NCBI RefSeq assembly: GCF_001042715.1 | Contig: NZ_CP009687.1 | Location: 3,711,418 to 3,775,417, forward strand | Direction: 5' to 3' | Length of the DNA: 64,000 nucleotides | DNA from: Clostridium aceticum | GTDB taxonomy: Bacteria > Bacillota > Clostridia > Peptostreptococcales > Natronincolaceae | Part shown: positions 38,650-48,147 of the stretch, in pieces | Numbering within the stretch: position 1 is the first letter of the stretch | Layout: each line of letters begins with the position of its first letter | Notes under the pieces: model-generated | What the model saw: only the letters and a program-made list of their open reading frames with translations | Told to the model about the DNA's origin: nothing | The model's database searches: none | Translations under genes and position numbers: made by a program

Positions 38650-39578
38650 GTTATTGTGGCCACCTCCTTCATATATAGTTTTCCTTCAGTTGCCTTTAAT
38701 ATAGCCTTAACGCCTAAAGGCAAGGTAATCATAGGGGAACAATGTCCCGCTTTTAGATTGTAAATAGTAGGTTTGCCATAGGGCAGAATAATTTCCTCAA
38801 ATACCTCCATTAAATTTAAACTTTTCTCACCCTCAGGTGCTTCACAGTCTTTAAAATCTCCTAATAATATCCCAGATACCTCATGAAATTTTCCTGCTAA
38901 AGCCAGCTGTGTTAACATACGATCTACTCTATAAGGCGCTTCTCCTACGTCTTCTATAAACAATAGCTTTCCTTTAGTATTGATTTCATAAGGTGTACCC
39001 ATAGTAGCAGTGATTAAAGCTAAGTTACCTCCAACGATTTCTCCCTCAGCTTCTCCCTTTACTAGGCATTTTATTTTTGTTGATATAGGATTTTCAATTA
39101 CTTCTATAGGCTTAGGGTTCATAACCGCCGTTAAGAAAGATTTTATTGTAAAATCTTCTATATTCCCCGCAAAATCTGAAGCCGCCATTGGACCATGAAA
39201 GGTTACTAAGTCGCATTTTTGGTTCATAGCTAAATGTAGTGCAGTGATATCGCTATAGCCTACAAAAACCTTAGGATTGTTTTTTATGGTTTTGAGATCT
39301 AACTTATCTAGTAGTTTTGTTGTACCATATCCTCCTCTTAGGCAAATGATACCCTTTATGGTCTTATCCCAAAACATGTGATTAATATCTTCTGCCCTTA
39401 GATCATCTTTCCCTGCTAGATAGCCATGTTCTGCATAACAACTCTTTCCGATTCTTACTTTATAGCCTAATGCAGTCAGTTTTTTCTTTGCTAACGTTAT
39501 TTTCTCTTTCGTCGATGGGCTGGCAGGCGCAATGATCCCTATTGTATCTTCAGGTTTTAATGCTTTTGGTTTTATCAT
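38646..39578 (-). CDS. LD-carboxypeptidase (peptidase S66, LdcA/MccF-like)
   Basis: The 310-residue protein has the N-terminal GIIAPASPS segment, the nucleophile elbow CLRGGYGTTKLLD with the YSDIT block, the later GEAEGEIVGGNLALI motif, and a C-terminal GHCSPMITLPLG containing the catalytic histidine. The S66 family cleaves the L-Lys(mDAP)-D-Ala bond of wall tetrapeptides or microcin-type acyl-amides. It is coupled to the M20 gene downstream by a 4-bp overlap; a role in murein-peptide recycling is plausible. Confidence 0.9.
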   Translation of the reverse strand: MIKPKALKPEDTIGIIAPASPSTKEKITLAKKKLTALGYKVRIGKSCYAEHGYLAGKDDLRAEDINHMFWDKTIKGIICLRGGYGTTKLLDKLDLKTIKNNPKVFVGYSDITALHLAMNQKCDLVTFHGPMAASDFAGNIEDFTIKSFLTAVMNPKPIEVIENPISTKIKCLVKGEAEGEIVGGNLALITATMGTPYEINTKGKLLFIEDVGEAPYRVDRMLTQLALAGKFHEVSGILLGDFKDCEAPEGEKSLNLMEVFEEIILPYGKPTIYNLKAGHCSPMITLPLGVKAILKATEGKLYMKEVATIT

Positions 39579-39668
39579 ATTTTTCTCCCATCCCTTCTTT
39601 TTATTCTTTAAAAACGCTAATAACCAATTTGTGTGAAGATGTGTTCTTGAGTCTTTGACAAATTTATC

Positions 39669-39699
39669 ATAATAAGGACTATTAAATAGTCCTTATTAT
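39669..39699 (-). terminator. hairpin after spmB
   Basis: A palindrome with AATAAGGACTATT arms follows the spmB stop at 39712. It has no strong T-run in the minus direction, so terminator function is probable but not certain. Confidence 0.55.
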
Positions 39700-39711
39700 A
39701 TCATCCTTCTA

Positions 39712-40248
39712 TTAAGCAAACATCATTCTCACTACAATAACAGTCGTTATAAGACCTACCACATCTGCAATAAGCCCCGCAGGCAAAGCATGTCTCGTCT
39801 TCTTAATAGCTATCGAACCAAAGTACACTGCTAAAACATAGAAGGTTGTTTCAGTAGAACCATGCATCACCGAAGCCATTCTACCCACTAGGGAATCTGG
39901 TCCGTGGGTAGTGATTAATTCGCTCATAATTCCTTGGGCTCCACCGCCGGATAAAGGTCTCATCATCGCCATTGGCAACACTTCTCCCGGCATACCGATC
40001 AAACTTGTAATAGGACTTACAAGGTTCACTAATAAATCCATAGCTCCTGAAGCTCTAAATATACCTATCGCTACCAACATGGCTACTAAATAGGGGATAA
40101 TTCTAATAGCCGTATGAAAACCTTCTTTTGCCCCATCCGTAAAGGCCTCATATACTTTTACCTTTTTTAAAAAACCATAAGCCGGTATTATCAGTAAAAT
40201 AAAAGGTATAGCAAACTTTGATATGGTATCAAGAATAGTAATAAACAT
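39712..40248 (-). CDS. spmB: spore maturation protein B
   Basis: This 178-residue membrane protein has a nucleoside-recognition (Gate) domain. Family blocks include DGAKEGFHTAIRIIPYLVAMLVAIG, with the conserved PLSGGGAQGIM and HGSTETTFYVLAVYFGSI motifs. SpmA and SpmB act together in dehydration of the spore core. It lies 12 bp after spmA. Ribosome site AGGAGGTG. Confidence 0.93.
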   Translation of the reverse strand: MFITILDTISKFAIPFILLIIPAYGFLKKVKVYEAFTDGAKEGFHTAIRIIPYLVAMLVAIGIFRASGAMDLLVNLVSPITSLIGMPGEVLPMAMMRPLSGGGAQGIMSELITTHGPDSLVGRMASVMHGSTETTFYVLAVYFGSIAIKKTRHALPAGLIADVVGLITTVIVVRMMFA

Positions 40249-40260
40249 ACTTCACACCTC

Positions 40261-40872
40261 CTATTGATTATTTGCTTCTTCTGCCTTTATTTGAAACATC
40301 GGCAGTTTTTGTAGCAACTTCACCGCTATAACCGCTGCAATTGTTGAAGCTGCTGTTGCTATAATCGTTGGCCCAATAATCTCTGTTGCACTTGCTGAGT
40401 CAGCAGCTGCTCGGATAGCTATAACAGTTGCAGGAATTATTGTTACAGATGAAGTATTAATCGCTAAAAAGGTACACATTGCATTACTGGCTGTATCTTT
40501 ATGAGGATTTATTTCTTGAAGTTCTTGCATTGCTTTTAATCCTAATGGTGTTGCAGCATTTCCTAATCCTAAAATATTTGCCGCTATATTCATAACCATT
40601 GCCCCCATTGCTGGGTGATCCTCTGGCACATCTGGAAATAACGGCACCATTATAAATCTTAATCCTTTAGCAATTGTTTTAATAAGTCCAGATACCTCTG
40701 CAATTTTCATGACTCCAAGCCATAAAGCCATAACCGCAATTAATCCTAAAGATATATCCACTGCTGTTTTCGCACTATTAATAGCTGCATCTGTGACAGC
40801 TTCAATATTTCCAGTAAAGGCTCCCACAATAATGCCTACCGCAATGAACAAAAACCAAATAACATTAATCAT
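40261..40872 (-). CDS. spmA: spore maturation protein A
   Basis: This 203-residue membrane protein has a Gate domain with AAINSAKTAVDISLGLIAVMALWLG near the N-terminus (conserved A-K-x-A-V in SpmA) and MNIAANILGLGNAATPLGLKAM in the middle. It works with SpmB in spore maturation. It is first of the spmAB pair, behind AAGGAGGAAAGGG. Confidence 0.93.
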   Translation of the reverse strand: MINVIWFLFIAVGIIVGAFTGNIEAVTDAAINSAKTAVDISLGLIAVMALWLGVMKIAEVSGLIKTIAKGLRFIMVPLFPDVPEDHPAMGAMVMNIAANILGLGNAATPLGLKAMQELQEINPHKDTASNAMCTFLAINTSSVTIIPATVIAIRAAADSASATEIIGPTIIATAASTIAAVIAVKLLQKLPMFQIKAEEANNQ

Positions 40873-41164
40873 ATTCCCTTTCCTCCTTACTTTTTAGACT
40901 ATTACACGAAATTCCTATTTTTCACCTCCTCGTAGAAAGTGCGCAATGCTATTTATACAATGTTGAAAAATTTATCTGTTTTAATAATAAATATTTTGGT
41001 TTTAGTAAAAAAAGTACTTAAAAACAATATCAATCTACTTTACCTGCTTTGAAACCATTTGAACACCTGATAGTTAACTTATATGGTTTTAATAAAAAGA
41101 CCTAGGGCACAGGTGTACACGTGAGGCTTATGTAAACGTAGAGGAGCCTAAAAATATTGCAAAT
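40873..41164. other. intergenic region upstream of spmA with unexplained inverted repeats
   Basis: No reading frame of note. Between about 41099 and 41155 lie a GTGTACAC palindrome within CAGGTGTACACGTG, and AGGCT/AGCCT arms enclosing TATGTAAACGTA. The remainder is AT-rich. These do not match a riboswitch family I know. Confidence 0.4.
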
Positions 41165-41243
41165 AAAAAGAGCTCGCTTTGTAGACCTTCAAACATTGGA
41201 TTTTTGTCTAATATTTGAAGTGCAACTTTGCGTAGCTCTTTTT
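41165..41243 (-). terminator. long terminator hairpin downstream of lysA
   Basis: AAAAAGAGCT pairs with AGCTCTTTTT at the base, and an inner stem CTTCAAACATT with AATATTTGAAG closes the loop. It is about 135 bp after the lysA stop, the first strong terminator in that direction. Confidence 0.7.
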
Positions 41244-41377
41244 CTTATATAATATTTTTAAATGATAAAACCTTGGGAGTTTTCCCAAATCCTAGCCCAG
41301 TACTTTCTGCTAATCTTATTTTATCCTCCTGAAAGATAGCACCCTCCCTTTAAGTATCAATTTTGAATAAATCCCTA

Positions 41378-42691
41378 CTATTTTTTTAAATAAGAGGGAA
41401 TAATTTCTCTGTCCAATAAATGGTCATAGCTTTCTCTTTCTACGATAAGTTCTGGATGCTCTTTATTAATTAAGACTACTGCTGGTCTAGGTAATCTATT
41501 ATAATTACTAGCCATAGAGAAGTTGTACGCACCAGTACTTAGCACAGCTAAAATATCTCCAGCTTCTAATGGAGGTGTATCTAAGTCCCAGATAAGAATA
41601 TCTCCTGACTCACAGCACTTTCCAGCAATAGTAACGGTAGTACTAAGTTCCTCATTCATCTTATTTGCTACTAGAGCATCATATTTTGCTTTATACAGAG
41701 CAGGTCTTGGATTATCTGGAAGTCCTCCATCTATGCTGGCATAGGTGCGAATATTAGGAATTTCCTTAATACTGCCGATGGTGTATAAAGTGACCCCAGC
41801 CTCCCCTACAATCCATCTGCCAGGTTCAATAATGATGGTTGGCAAATCCAAATTATGTTTACAGCACTGGATTTCTACTGCCTCCATAATGGCATCTGTA
41901 AAATAATGCAAAGGCTGTGGATGATCTTCAGAGGTGTACCGGATACCAAATCCTCCACCAGCATTTAATTCTTTCGTGATAAAGCCTAACCCTTCTTTTA
42001 AATCTTTCATTAACTTTGCAATTACCTCAATACCCGCCTTATAAATATGATTTTCAAACAACTGAGAGCCTAAGTGGAAATGAAATCCCATTAATTCAAT
42101 ATTCTCGGAATCCATCACTCTTGCAACTACGTCATTAATCTTCTCAGGCTCAAGAGGGATTCCGAACTTAGAATCTTTTTGTCCTGTAACAATATATTCA
42201 TGAGTTTCTCCCTTAATTCCTGGGGTAACTCTGAAAAGAATTTTCATTTTTTTATTTTGTTGTTTTGTAATCTCTTCCAATAGGTCTAACTCATAAATAT
42301 TATCAACAATAATTCTTCCAACATCATTTATCACAGCTAATTCAAGCTCTTCCCATGACTTGTTGTTGCCGTGAAACATTATATTTTCTGTAGGAAAGCC
42401 TGCTTTTATAGCAGTATATAGCTCTCCACCAGACACTACATCTAAGCCTAAGCCTTCACTTTCTATGATTTTACACATTGCCATAGTAAGAAACGCTTTA
42501 CTAGCATAAGCAGCTTTAACATTTTTATATTTATTCAAAAAGTTTTCTCTTATTTCCCCACATCGTTCCCGTATCATTTCTTCTGAAACTACATATAAAG
42601 GGGTACCAAATTCTTCTGCTAACGCCACCGTATCACACCCGGCAAAGGTAAAGTGATTTTCATAGTTTACATTTTCCATAGTTATCGCCAT
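41378..42691 (-). CDS. lysA: diaminopimelate decarboxylase
   Basis: This 437-residue fold-type III PLP enzyme makes lysine from meso-diaminopimelate. The PLP lysine is in AYASKAFLT near residue 65, with HGNNKSWEEL, GFHFHLGSQL, and EPGRWIVGEAG plus CCESGDIL near the active site. Length is normal. The first ATG (42691) touches the GAGGAG ribosome site; a second ATG four codons later is an alternative. It is monocistronic. Confidence 0.95.
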   Translation of the reverse strand: MAITMENVNYENHFTFAGCDTVALAEEFGTPLYVVSEEMIRERCGEIRENFLNKYKNVKAAYASKAFLTMAMCKIIESEGLGLDVVSGGELYTAIKAGFPTENIMFHGNNKSWEELELAVINDVGRIIVDNIYELDLLEEITKQQNKKMKILFRVTPGIKGETHEYIVTGQKDSKFGIPLEPEKINDVVARVMDSENIELMGFHFHLGSQLFENHIYKAGIEVIAKLMKDLKEGLGFITKELNAGGGFGIRYTSEDHPQPLHYFTDAIMEAVEIQCCKHNLDLPTIIIEPGRWIVGEAGVTLYTIGSIKEIPNIRTYASIDGGLPDNPRPALYKAKYDALVANKMNEELSTTVTIAGKCCESGDILIWDLDTPPLEAGDILAVLSTGAYNFSMASNYNRLPRPAVVLINKEHPELIVERESYDHLLDREIIPSYLKK

Positions 42692-42882
42692 CTCCTCTAG
42701 CTTTGTGAATTTTCCATAATAAATATATTCAATAATTATATCAGTTTAACAGTGAATTCGTCTAGTTAAAGCTGAATAAAGTTTGTTATATCTGCAAATC
42801 TTTATAGTATTTATTATAAGTAATTTATCTTAATATGCTATAATTGATTTTGTTGAATATATTTTTTATAGGAGGGATTTTT

Positions 42883-43713
42883 TTGACAGTATTAAAAGCC
42901 ATTATACTAGGAGTTATACAAGGATTGACGGAATTTCTGCCTGTTAGCAGTTCTGGTCACTTAGCAGTAGCTCAAAGTTTATTAAATGTTCCCGAAGACA
43001 GGATATTGTTTTTATCCGTCATGCTGCACTTCGGTACCTTAATTTCTATTTTCTTTATATATGCAGGAGATATTCTTATAATTTGCAGAGAATTTGTTTT
43101 GATGTTTTTTGACTTATTCAGAGGAAAAGGCTTCAATCTAAATAATGAACATAGAAAGTTAGGGGTTTTTATCATCGTAGCTACCATTCCTACAGGTCTT
43201 ATGGGAATATTTTTGGGAGATATTTTTGAGAGCTTCTTTACTTCTCAATTGATTATTGGTGTATCTCTGATTATTACTGGTACCCTCTTATGGACAGCTG
43301 AAAAAATTCACGTTGGTAAAAGAACGATTCGGCAAATGCACTGGTTTGATGCTCTTATTGTAGGAATTTTTCAAGGTTTCGCCATTACACCTGGGATCTC
43401 TCGTTCGGGTTCTACCATTGTAGGTTCTTTGTTCAGAGGTTTTAATAAAGAATTGGCTACCAAATTCGCATTTTTGATTTCTATTCCACCAATATTAGGC
43501 GCCACTCTTTTAGAAGCAAAGGATGCCTTAACAATGGGCACTGGTGATATTACTTTTTCTATTATTTTAGCGGGAATTTTGGCAGCATTTTTATCAGGAA
43601 TTTTCGCTATAAGAACCTTGATTAACTTCATTAAAAGAGAAAAACTGTATTATTTTTCTTTCTATACCTGGACGGTTGGAAGTATCCTTGTACTCCTTCA
43701 TTTTATCTACTAA
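42883..43713 (+). CDS. uppP: undecaprenyl-diphosphate phosphatase
   Basis: About 276 residues using the TTG at 42883 with AGGAGGG six bases upstream. The family motifs are GVIQGLTEFLPVSSSGHL at the N-terminus and GFAITPGISRSGSTI near residue 170; eight hydrophobic segments are present. It dephosphorylates undecaprenyl pyrophosphate to recycle the wall lipid carrier and gives basal bacitracin resistance. The upstream region has an extended -10 element, TATGCTATAAT, near 42834-42844. Confidence 0.95.
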   Translation: MTVLKAIILGVIQGLTEFLPVSSSGHLAVAQSLLNVPEDRILFLSVMLHFGTLISIFFIYAGDILIICREFVLMFFDLFRGKGFNLNNEHRKLGVFIIVATIPTGLMGIFLGDIFESFFTSQLIIGVSLIITGTLLWTAEKIHVGKRTIRQMHWFDALIVGIFQGFAITPGISRSGSTIVGSLFRGFNKELATKFAFLISIPPILGATLLEAKDALTMGTGDITFSIILAGILAAFLSGIFAIRTLINFIKREKLYYFSFYTWTVGSILVLLHFIY

Positions 43714-43715
43714 AG

Positions 43716-43763
43716 GCAAAACAGCACCCAACATATCGGCTGATATGCTGGGTGTTGTTTTGC
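43716..43763. terminator. bidirectional terminator between uppP and asnB
   Basis: GCAAAACAGCACCCAACATATC pairs almost perfectly with its downstream complement around a GGCT loop, between convergent stops 43713 and 43769. Confidence 0.85.
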
Positions 43764-43768
43764 TGATT

Positions 43769-45610
43769 TTAAACAATTTTTACTTTGTATTCCTTCATCC
43801 AAATATTGATTTGTATTAAATGTGCTAGGAGTTGAGGTCCAGTCATAAGCTGGCCAAACCAAGGCTTCCCAAAAGCAGCTCCACCTGTTTCTACAATTTC
43901 TGCAACTCTTTCTACGTCAATGATTTGAAGTATAGGAGAAGTAGTATCTTGTAAAATGTTTTTCATCTGCATTTGTACCATCTTTAAATAGGCTGGATGA
44001 TGGGTTTTGGGATAAGGGCTTTTTTTCCTTTCTAGCACTTCTGTTGGTAAAATTCCCTTTAACGCCTTTCTTAACAGTCCCTTTTCCTGCTTATTATGAT
44101 ACTTCATTTCCCATGGAACATTCCACAGATACTCTACAATTCTATAATCCGCATAGGGAACCCTTACCTCTAAACTATTTGCCATACTCATACGGTCTTT
44201 TCTATTTAATAATGTGATCATAAACCATTTTAGATTAAGATAAAATAACTCCCTCATTCTATGGGCTTCAGGAGATTCCCCATCAAGCTTTGGAACTTCC
44301 TTAATTGTTTCTTCATACTTAGCTGCTACATAGCCCTCTAAGTCTATATTACTAAAAGCTTTGGAAAGAATACCTTTTCGTTCTTGAGTAGATTTTGCCC
44401 ATGGAAATGTATTAGCAGCGATATCCTCAGCCCTTGTAAACCATGGATATCCTCCAAAGATCTCGTCAGCACATTCCCCTGATAAAGCTACAGTAGCTTT
44501 TTTTCTTACTTCATTACAAAATAGATAAAGAGAAGAATCTACATCCGCCATACCAGGCAAGTCGCTGGCTTTCACAGCATCTTCTAATGCTTTGAATAAC
44601 TGAGGCGTATCTATAACAATGTTATGATGTTTAGATCCTATAAAATTTTTCATGACTTGTATATACATTCCATCAGAATTTGGCTGATATTCATTAGCCT
44701 TAAAATATAATGCATTGTCCACATAGTCAATGGAATAAGTGTCTAATTGTCCTCTACCATCCCTTCTGAAGGCATTGGCTGCTACAGAAGATATAGCACT
44801 GGAATCTACCCCCCCAGATAAAAAGGTGCAGACAGGCACATCAGATACCAATTGTCTTTCTATAGCATCTACAATCAAACCTCTTACATGTTCTACTGTA
44901 GTATTAAAATCTTCTTTATGCTCTTTACTCTCTAATTGCCAATATCTTTTTAGTTTATAGCCATCTTGATCATAGAGCAGCCAATATGCTGGAGGTATCT
45001 CATGAATATTTTTATAAATACCATTTCCAGGAGATCTTGCAGGTCCTAAGCCAAATATTTCTGCTAGTCCTTCCTCACCAATGGCAGGTTCTACTAAGGG
45101 ATGAGCCAAAAGTGCCTTTATTTCTGATGCAAACATAAAATGACTGCCTACTTTTGTATAAAATAAAGGCTTTACTCCAAGAGGATCTCTTGCCATAAAT
45201 AAAGTCTTTTTGCTGTTATCCCATATACCAAAGGCATAAATACCATTAAGCTTCTTAACACAATCTACTCCCCATTCTATATAGGAAATCAATAATACTT
45301 CTGTATCGGAGTAAGCATGAAAATGATGGCCTTTTTCTTGTAATTCTTTTCTTAGCTCTTCTGTATTATACAGCTCTCCATTATAGATGATCGTATAAGT
45401 ATTTTCCCCTAACTGTCTCGTCATAGGCTGACGTCCTCCCTCAGGGTCCACCACCACTAAACGACGGTGCCCAAAAAGAACATTTTTTTCTCTATATATT
45501 CCATTATCATCGGGACCTCTTCTATTCAATTTGCTTACCATAGTTTCAATAATGCTGTTTTTTTCCATGATGTTTTCTTCTAAGTTAATCCATCCAACAA
45601 TACCGCACAT
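43769..45610 (-). CDS. asnB: asparagine synthase (glutamine-hydrolysing)
   Basis: About 613 residues starting at MCGIVGW, which supplies the catalytic N-terminal cysteine of the class II glutamine amidotransferase; AAAGGAGTTG precedes this ATG at 45610. The glutaminase domain (about 1-190) has RRGPDDNG and YNGELYN; the synthetase domain has the ATP loop FLSGGVDSS near residue 255 and SGECADEIFGGYPW. It converts aspartate and glutamine to asparagine. The frame could extend 29 codons upstream but that would bury the cysteine. AsnB-like enzymes also amidate wall peptides, which cannot be excluded. Confidence 0.94.
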   Translation of the reverse strand: MCGIVGWINLEENIMEKNSIIETMVSKLNRRGPDDNGIYREKNVLFGHRRLVVVDPEGGRQPMTRQLGENTYTIIYNGELYNTEELRKELQEKGHHFHAYSDTEVLLISYIEWGVDCVKKLNGIYAFGIWDNSKKTLFMARDPLGVKPLFYTKVGSHFMFASEIKALLAHPLVEPAIGEEGLAEIFGLGPARSPGNGIYKNIHEIPPAYWLLYDQDGYKLKRYWQLESKEHKEDFNTTVEHVRGLIVDAIERQLVSDVPVCTFLSGGVDSSAISSVAANAFRRDGRGQLDTYSIDYVDNALYFKANEYQPNSDGMYIQVMKNFIGSKHHNIVIDTPQLFKALEDAVKASDLPGMADVDSSLYLFCNEVRKKATVALSGECADEIFGGYPWFTRAEDIAANTFPWAKSTQERKGILSKAFSNIDLEGYVAAKYEETIKEVPKLDGESPEAHRMRELFYLNLKWFMITLLNRKDRMSMANSLEVRVPYADYRIVEYLWNVPWEMKYHNKQEKGLLRKALKGILPTEVLERKKSPYPKTHHPAYLKMVQMQMKNILQDTTSPILQIIDVERVAEIVETGGAAFGKPWFGQLMTGPQLLAHLIQINIWMKEYKVKIV

Positions 45611-45724
45611 AACTTTCAACTCCTTTAATGGTCTATAAGAATTAGTGTTATATATCATCATATGAAAAAAGATAAAAATGATGTTTGTCCTTTCCAAAGT
45701 GTTTCCGCCTAGGTTAAGACAACA

Positions 45725-45766
45725 AAAAATCCCCTCTATTGTTTATAAAAAATAGAGGGGATTTTT
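45725..45766 (-). terminator. terminator downstream of the L,D-transpeptidase gene
   Basis: AAAAATCCCCTCTATT pairs perfectly with AATAGAGGGGATTTTT around a 10-base loop. It follows the stop at 45861 by about 95 bp on the minus strand. Confidence 0.85.
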
Positions 45767-45860
45767 ATTGCCTTGCTTTAAGTATGACTGCAACATTTTT
45801 TTAGTTGTTTTCTCAGCGCCAAAATTTTTTCACTTGTTTCTATAAAAAAGGGTACTTTAT

Positions 45861-46661
45861 CTACTCCATTAAAATAATTCCTAAAGCTTCATAGGTTTGC
45901 CACTCTATGTAAGGATTTTTAGGTATATTATGTTCCTGCTGGAATTTGTATATAGCCTGTTCCATCATAGGCCCATATTTTCCATCTAGATAATCTGTAT
46001 TGTAATAACCTAATGCTCTAAGTCTTCTTTGAACCTCCATAACATCAGACCCAAAATCCCCTGGCTTAATGGTTTGAAGTCCATAACCAAAAGGCCCATG
46101 AAGGCCATTTACTATGGCTACTGGGGTACCATGCTTCACATATTTGTATAAATCTTCTACATCCCTATTGTTCATCCGTATACATCCAGCAGAAGCATTA
46201 TAACCTATGCTATTGGGTTTGTTTGTTCCATGTATTCCGAATCTACCCCAGGGTACATTCAGTCCCACCCATCTGGTGCCAAATCCACCGCCCCATTTTG
46301 CTTTGCTAACTACTTTCCAAGATCCTAAGGGAGACGGGCTTCCAGGTTTGCCACTAGCAATAGGGTATTTTTTTATTAATTCATTTCCATTCAATAGATA
46401 TAAGGTTTTTTCAGAGATATCTACTAATATTTTTAGATCATCATAATCAGGATTTTCTTCTATCATTCTGTTTTCCCATTGAATGTATTCGTTATAGTAT
46501 TCTCCTACATATTTATCAGATAAAGTCATAAAACTTAATAATCTATTCAATCCTTCTCCTCGATGGAGCACAACGAAACTTCCTACCTTTAGAGCTGCTA
46601 ACAATATCACCACAATTACCATCAATACTTTTTTGCGCACCTTCACTCCCCCTAAATACAT
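45861..46661 (-). CDS. L,D-transpeptidase with C-terminal peptidoglycan-binding domain
   Basis: This 266-residue protein has an N-terminal signal anchor (about residues 10-33). A YkuD catalytic domain (about 78-190) has the HGTNKPNSIG segment and catalytic SAGCIRMNNRDVEDLY. A PG_binding_1 domain (about 205-262) contains DVMEVQRRLRALGYY. It forms 3-3 crosslinks or anchors in peptidoglycan outside the membrane. A GTG at codon 8, behind AGGGGGAG, may be the true start. The 5' half plus upstream region is duplicated at 53976-54615. Confidence 0.92.
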   Translation of the reverse strand: MYLGGVKVRKKVLMVIVVILLAALKVGSFVVLHRGEGLNRLLSFMTLSDKYVGEYYNEYIQWENRMIEENPDYDDLKILVDISEKTLYLLNGNELIKKYPIASGKPGSPSPLGSWKVVSKAKWGGGFGTRWVGLNVPWGRFGIHGTNKPNSIGYNASAGCIRMNNRDVEDLYKYVKHGTPVAIVNGLHGPFGYGLQTIKPGDFGSDVMEVQRRLRALGYYNTDYLDGKYGPMMEQAIYKFQQEHNIPKNPYIEWQTYEALGIILME

Positions 46662-46887
46662 AGTTCTCTCCCTATAATTATGAAGGGGTTTAAGAAATTA
46701 TCATTGTTTGTTATGATAAAGATATTTTTTTATGCTCTAAGCTATGAAGGTTCTGTATAGTGTCTATTATTTTTACTTCTATTTTCTCGTTATGATAAGT
46801 CTCTATCTGATTCGTTTGCTACTCTAAAATAGTTAAGGTGAGATACAAATTATTATTTGATGTTGTAGGGGCGACCTGTGGTCGCCT
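46248..46887. repeat. 640-bp duplicated segment, copy A (within and upstream of the L,D-transpeptidase gene)
   Basis: This segment matches 53976-54615 without gaps (constant offset 7728) and with roughly ten substitutions by eye, only about two of them in the coding part. It covers the first 138 codons of the transpeptidase gene, its upstream region, and a GGCGACC hairpin at the far end. It is the intact copy. Confidence 0.92.
46863..46887. repeat. REP-like hairpin (GGCGACC-TGT-GGTCGCC)
   Basis: TTGTAGGGGCGACCTGTGGT plus CGCC forms a perfect 7-bp GC-rich hairpin in AT-rich DNA. An identical copy ends the duplicated segment at 54591-54615. Sequences of this type are dispersed in clostridial genomes. 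It marks one breakpoint of the 640-bp duplication. Confidence 0.7.
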
Positions 46888-46904
46888 AGACAATGTGTAC
46901 TACT

Positions 46905-47186
46905 TTAATCCTCATACCATTTCAAAAAAACTATTCCAGAAAATATTATTGATAACAGCATTAGAGATATCCCTATAATAACTGGTACATATGTCCATGC
47001 TGTAGTCAATTCATTAGATACTGTCCAACTGCTTGCTCCTCTCGGTCTGGACAATACCCTTGATATATCTCTTCCTTTCGATAATCCAATATATACGCTT
47101 AGACTCCCACCCCAAAATAAAGAACCAATTAATATTAAAGCTTTTTTTAACTTTGGAATATCTTCTCCAAAAAAATCTCTAAACAT
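46905..47186 (-). CDS. small hypothetical membrane protein
   Basis: This 93-residue protein has two hydrophobic segments (about 15-34 and 65-88) joined by a charged loop with SRPRGASS. I do not recognise a family. It starts at ATG 47186 after a modest AGGGGGTATAATC site. It lies immediately beyond the REP hairpin at the duplication boundary. Function unknown. Confidence 0.55.
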   Translation of the reverse strand: MFRDFFGEDIPKLKKALILIGSLFWGGSLSVYIGLSKGRDISRVLSRPRGASSWTVSNELTTAWTYVPVIIGISLMLLSIIFSGIVFLKWYED

Positions 47187-47322
47187 AGATTATACCCCCT
47201 GTTAATTATCTAGTATCGTCACAATATTCATCTGTGATGACTAATAAGGAGAGTGCGTATCAATTCATCCTTGTACCTTATTAAGTAGTATTCATTGACA
47301 AGGTTATAGTTAAGTTATTAGT

Positions 47323-47538
47323 TTAATCAAAATAGAACAATTCTTCAAACTTCTTATCTAATGCAATGCAAAGGATTAGTGCTAATTTTGCAGTGGGATT
47401 AAACTGCCCTTTTTCAATAGAACTTATAGTTTGGCGAGAAGCTCCTACTAAATTAGCCAATTCTTCCTGAGTTAAGTTCATTTCTACCCTTGCAACCTTT
47501 AAGCGATTTCTTAATATTAACTCTCCATATTTACCCAT
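47323..47538 (-). CDS. XRE-family helix-turn-helix regulator
   Basis: This 71-residue protein consists of one HTH domain: RLKVARVEMNLTQEELANLV, then GASRQTISSIEKG, and ending in the DKKFEELF block typical of the small YozG/PlcR-like XRE family. It is separated by 2 bp from the upstream membrane-protein gene, so the two are co-transcribed. It may autoregulate or control the membrane protein. Confidence 0.9.
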   Translation of the reverse strand: MGKYGELILRNRLKVARVEMNLTQEELANLVGASRQTISSIEKGQFNPTAKLALILCIALDKKFEELFYFD

Positions 47539-47540
47539 GA

Positions 47541-47858
47541 CTAATAAACCCCGTATTGACTTAGCAACGATGCAAGTGCTAACCCTAATCCTATGATACT
47601 AAAAACTCCACCCATTAAGTACGTCTTTTTATCTGGTATCTTAGCATATTGGTAAAATGAAGTTGCACCAATCTGAGCCATTAAAATCATGAGGAGGTCA
47701 CTAGCAGACTCATTATGGATACTTCGCCAAATAATAAGAAATATCATAACCGCTGATACACCTATCCAGCCAGCATGAAAAGCCTTAGTCTTAACGTGTT
47801 CTTCCCGTTCATCTTTTTTCTCATATTGTGCTTTTTTCAAAATATCATCTTTTTTCAT
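47541..47858 (-). CDS. small membrane protein paired with XRE regulator
   Basis: About 105 residues from ATG 47858 (GGAGGTAGGAGA upstream). A charged N-terminus with a KKDEREEHVKTKA block precedes three hydrophobic segments (about 32-48, 55-72 and 82-100). Such DUF6442-like proteins often accompany a small XRE regulator, as here. Function unknown; a membrane-linked signalling pair is inference. Confidence 0.75.
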   Translation of the reverse strand: MKKDDILKKAQYEKKDEREEHVKTKAFHAGWIGVSAVMIFLIIWRSIHNESASDLLMILMAQIGATSFYQYAKIPDKKTYLMGGVFSIIGLGLALASLLSQYGVY

Positions 47859-48147
47859 TCTCCTACCTCCTTGAAAATATGATATAAAGAGTATAGCATT
47901 ATCCAACTTCCACGTAAAGTTTTATTGTCATAACGTAAAGTTTTATTTGCACAACAATAAGGATGTTTTTAAATTTACCACTTCGTCTGCCGAGTAAGGT
48001 GTATAATATTTTATGTAATACTTTCATCCAAAGTAGACTAAGTCACCCTACCTTATTAGACTTAGACGATAAATACTTACAAATCTTTCCCTTATTATAC
48101 TATTAAATTTGTGCTTCTGTAGCATATTATAGTTAAAGAACAAAAAA

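Noticed and set aside
41250-41365. Minus-strand stretch after lysA that reads about 30 codons as a plausible peptide (ending LSFKNII)
   Set aside because: It has no start codon and no suitable ribosome site, and is bounded by stops; treated as chance or decayed sequence.
42692-42882. Lysine riboswitch upstream of lysA
   Set aside because: The gap is too short (about 150 bp) and lacks the conserved L-box segments.
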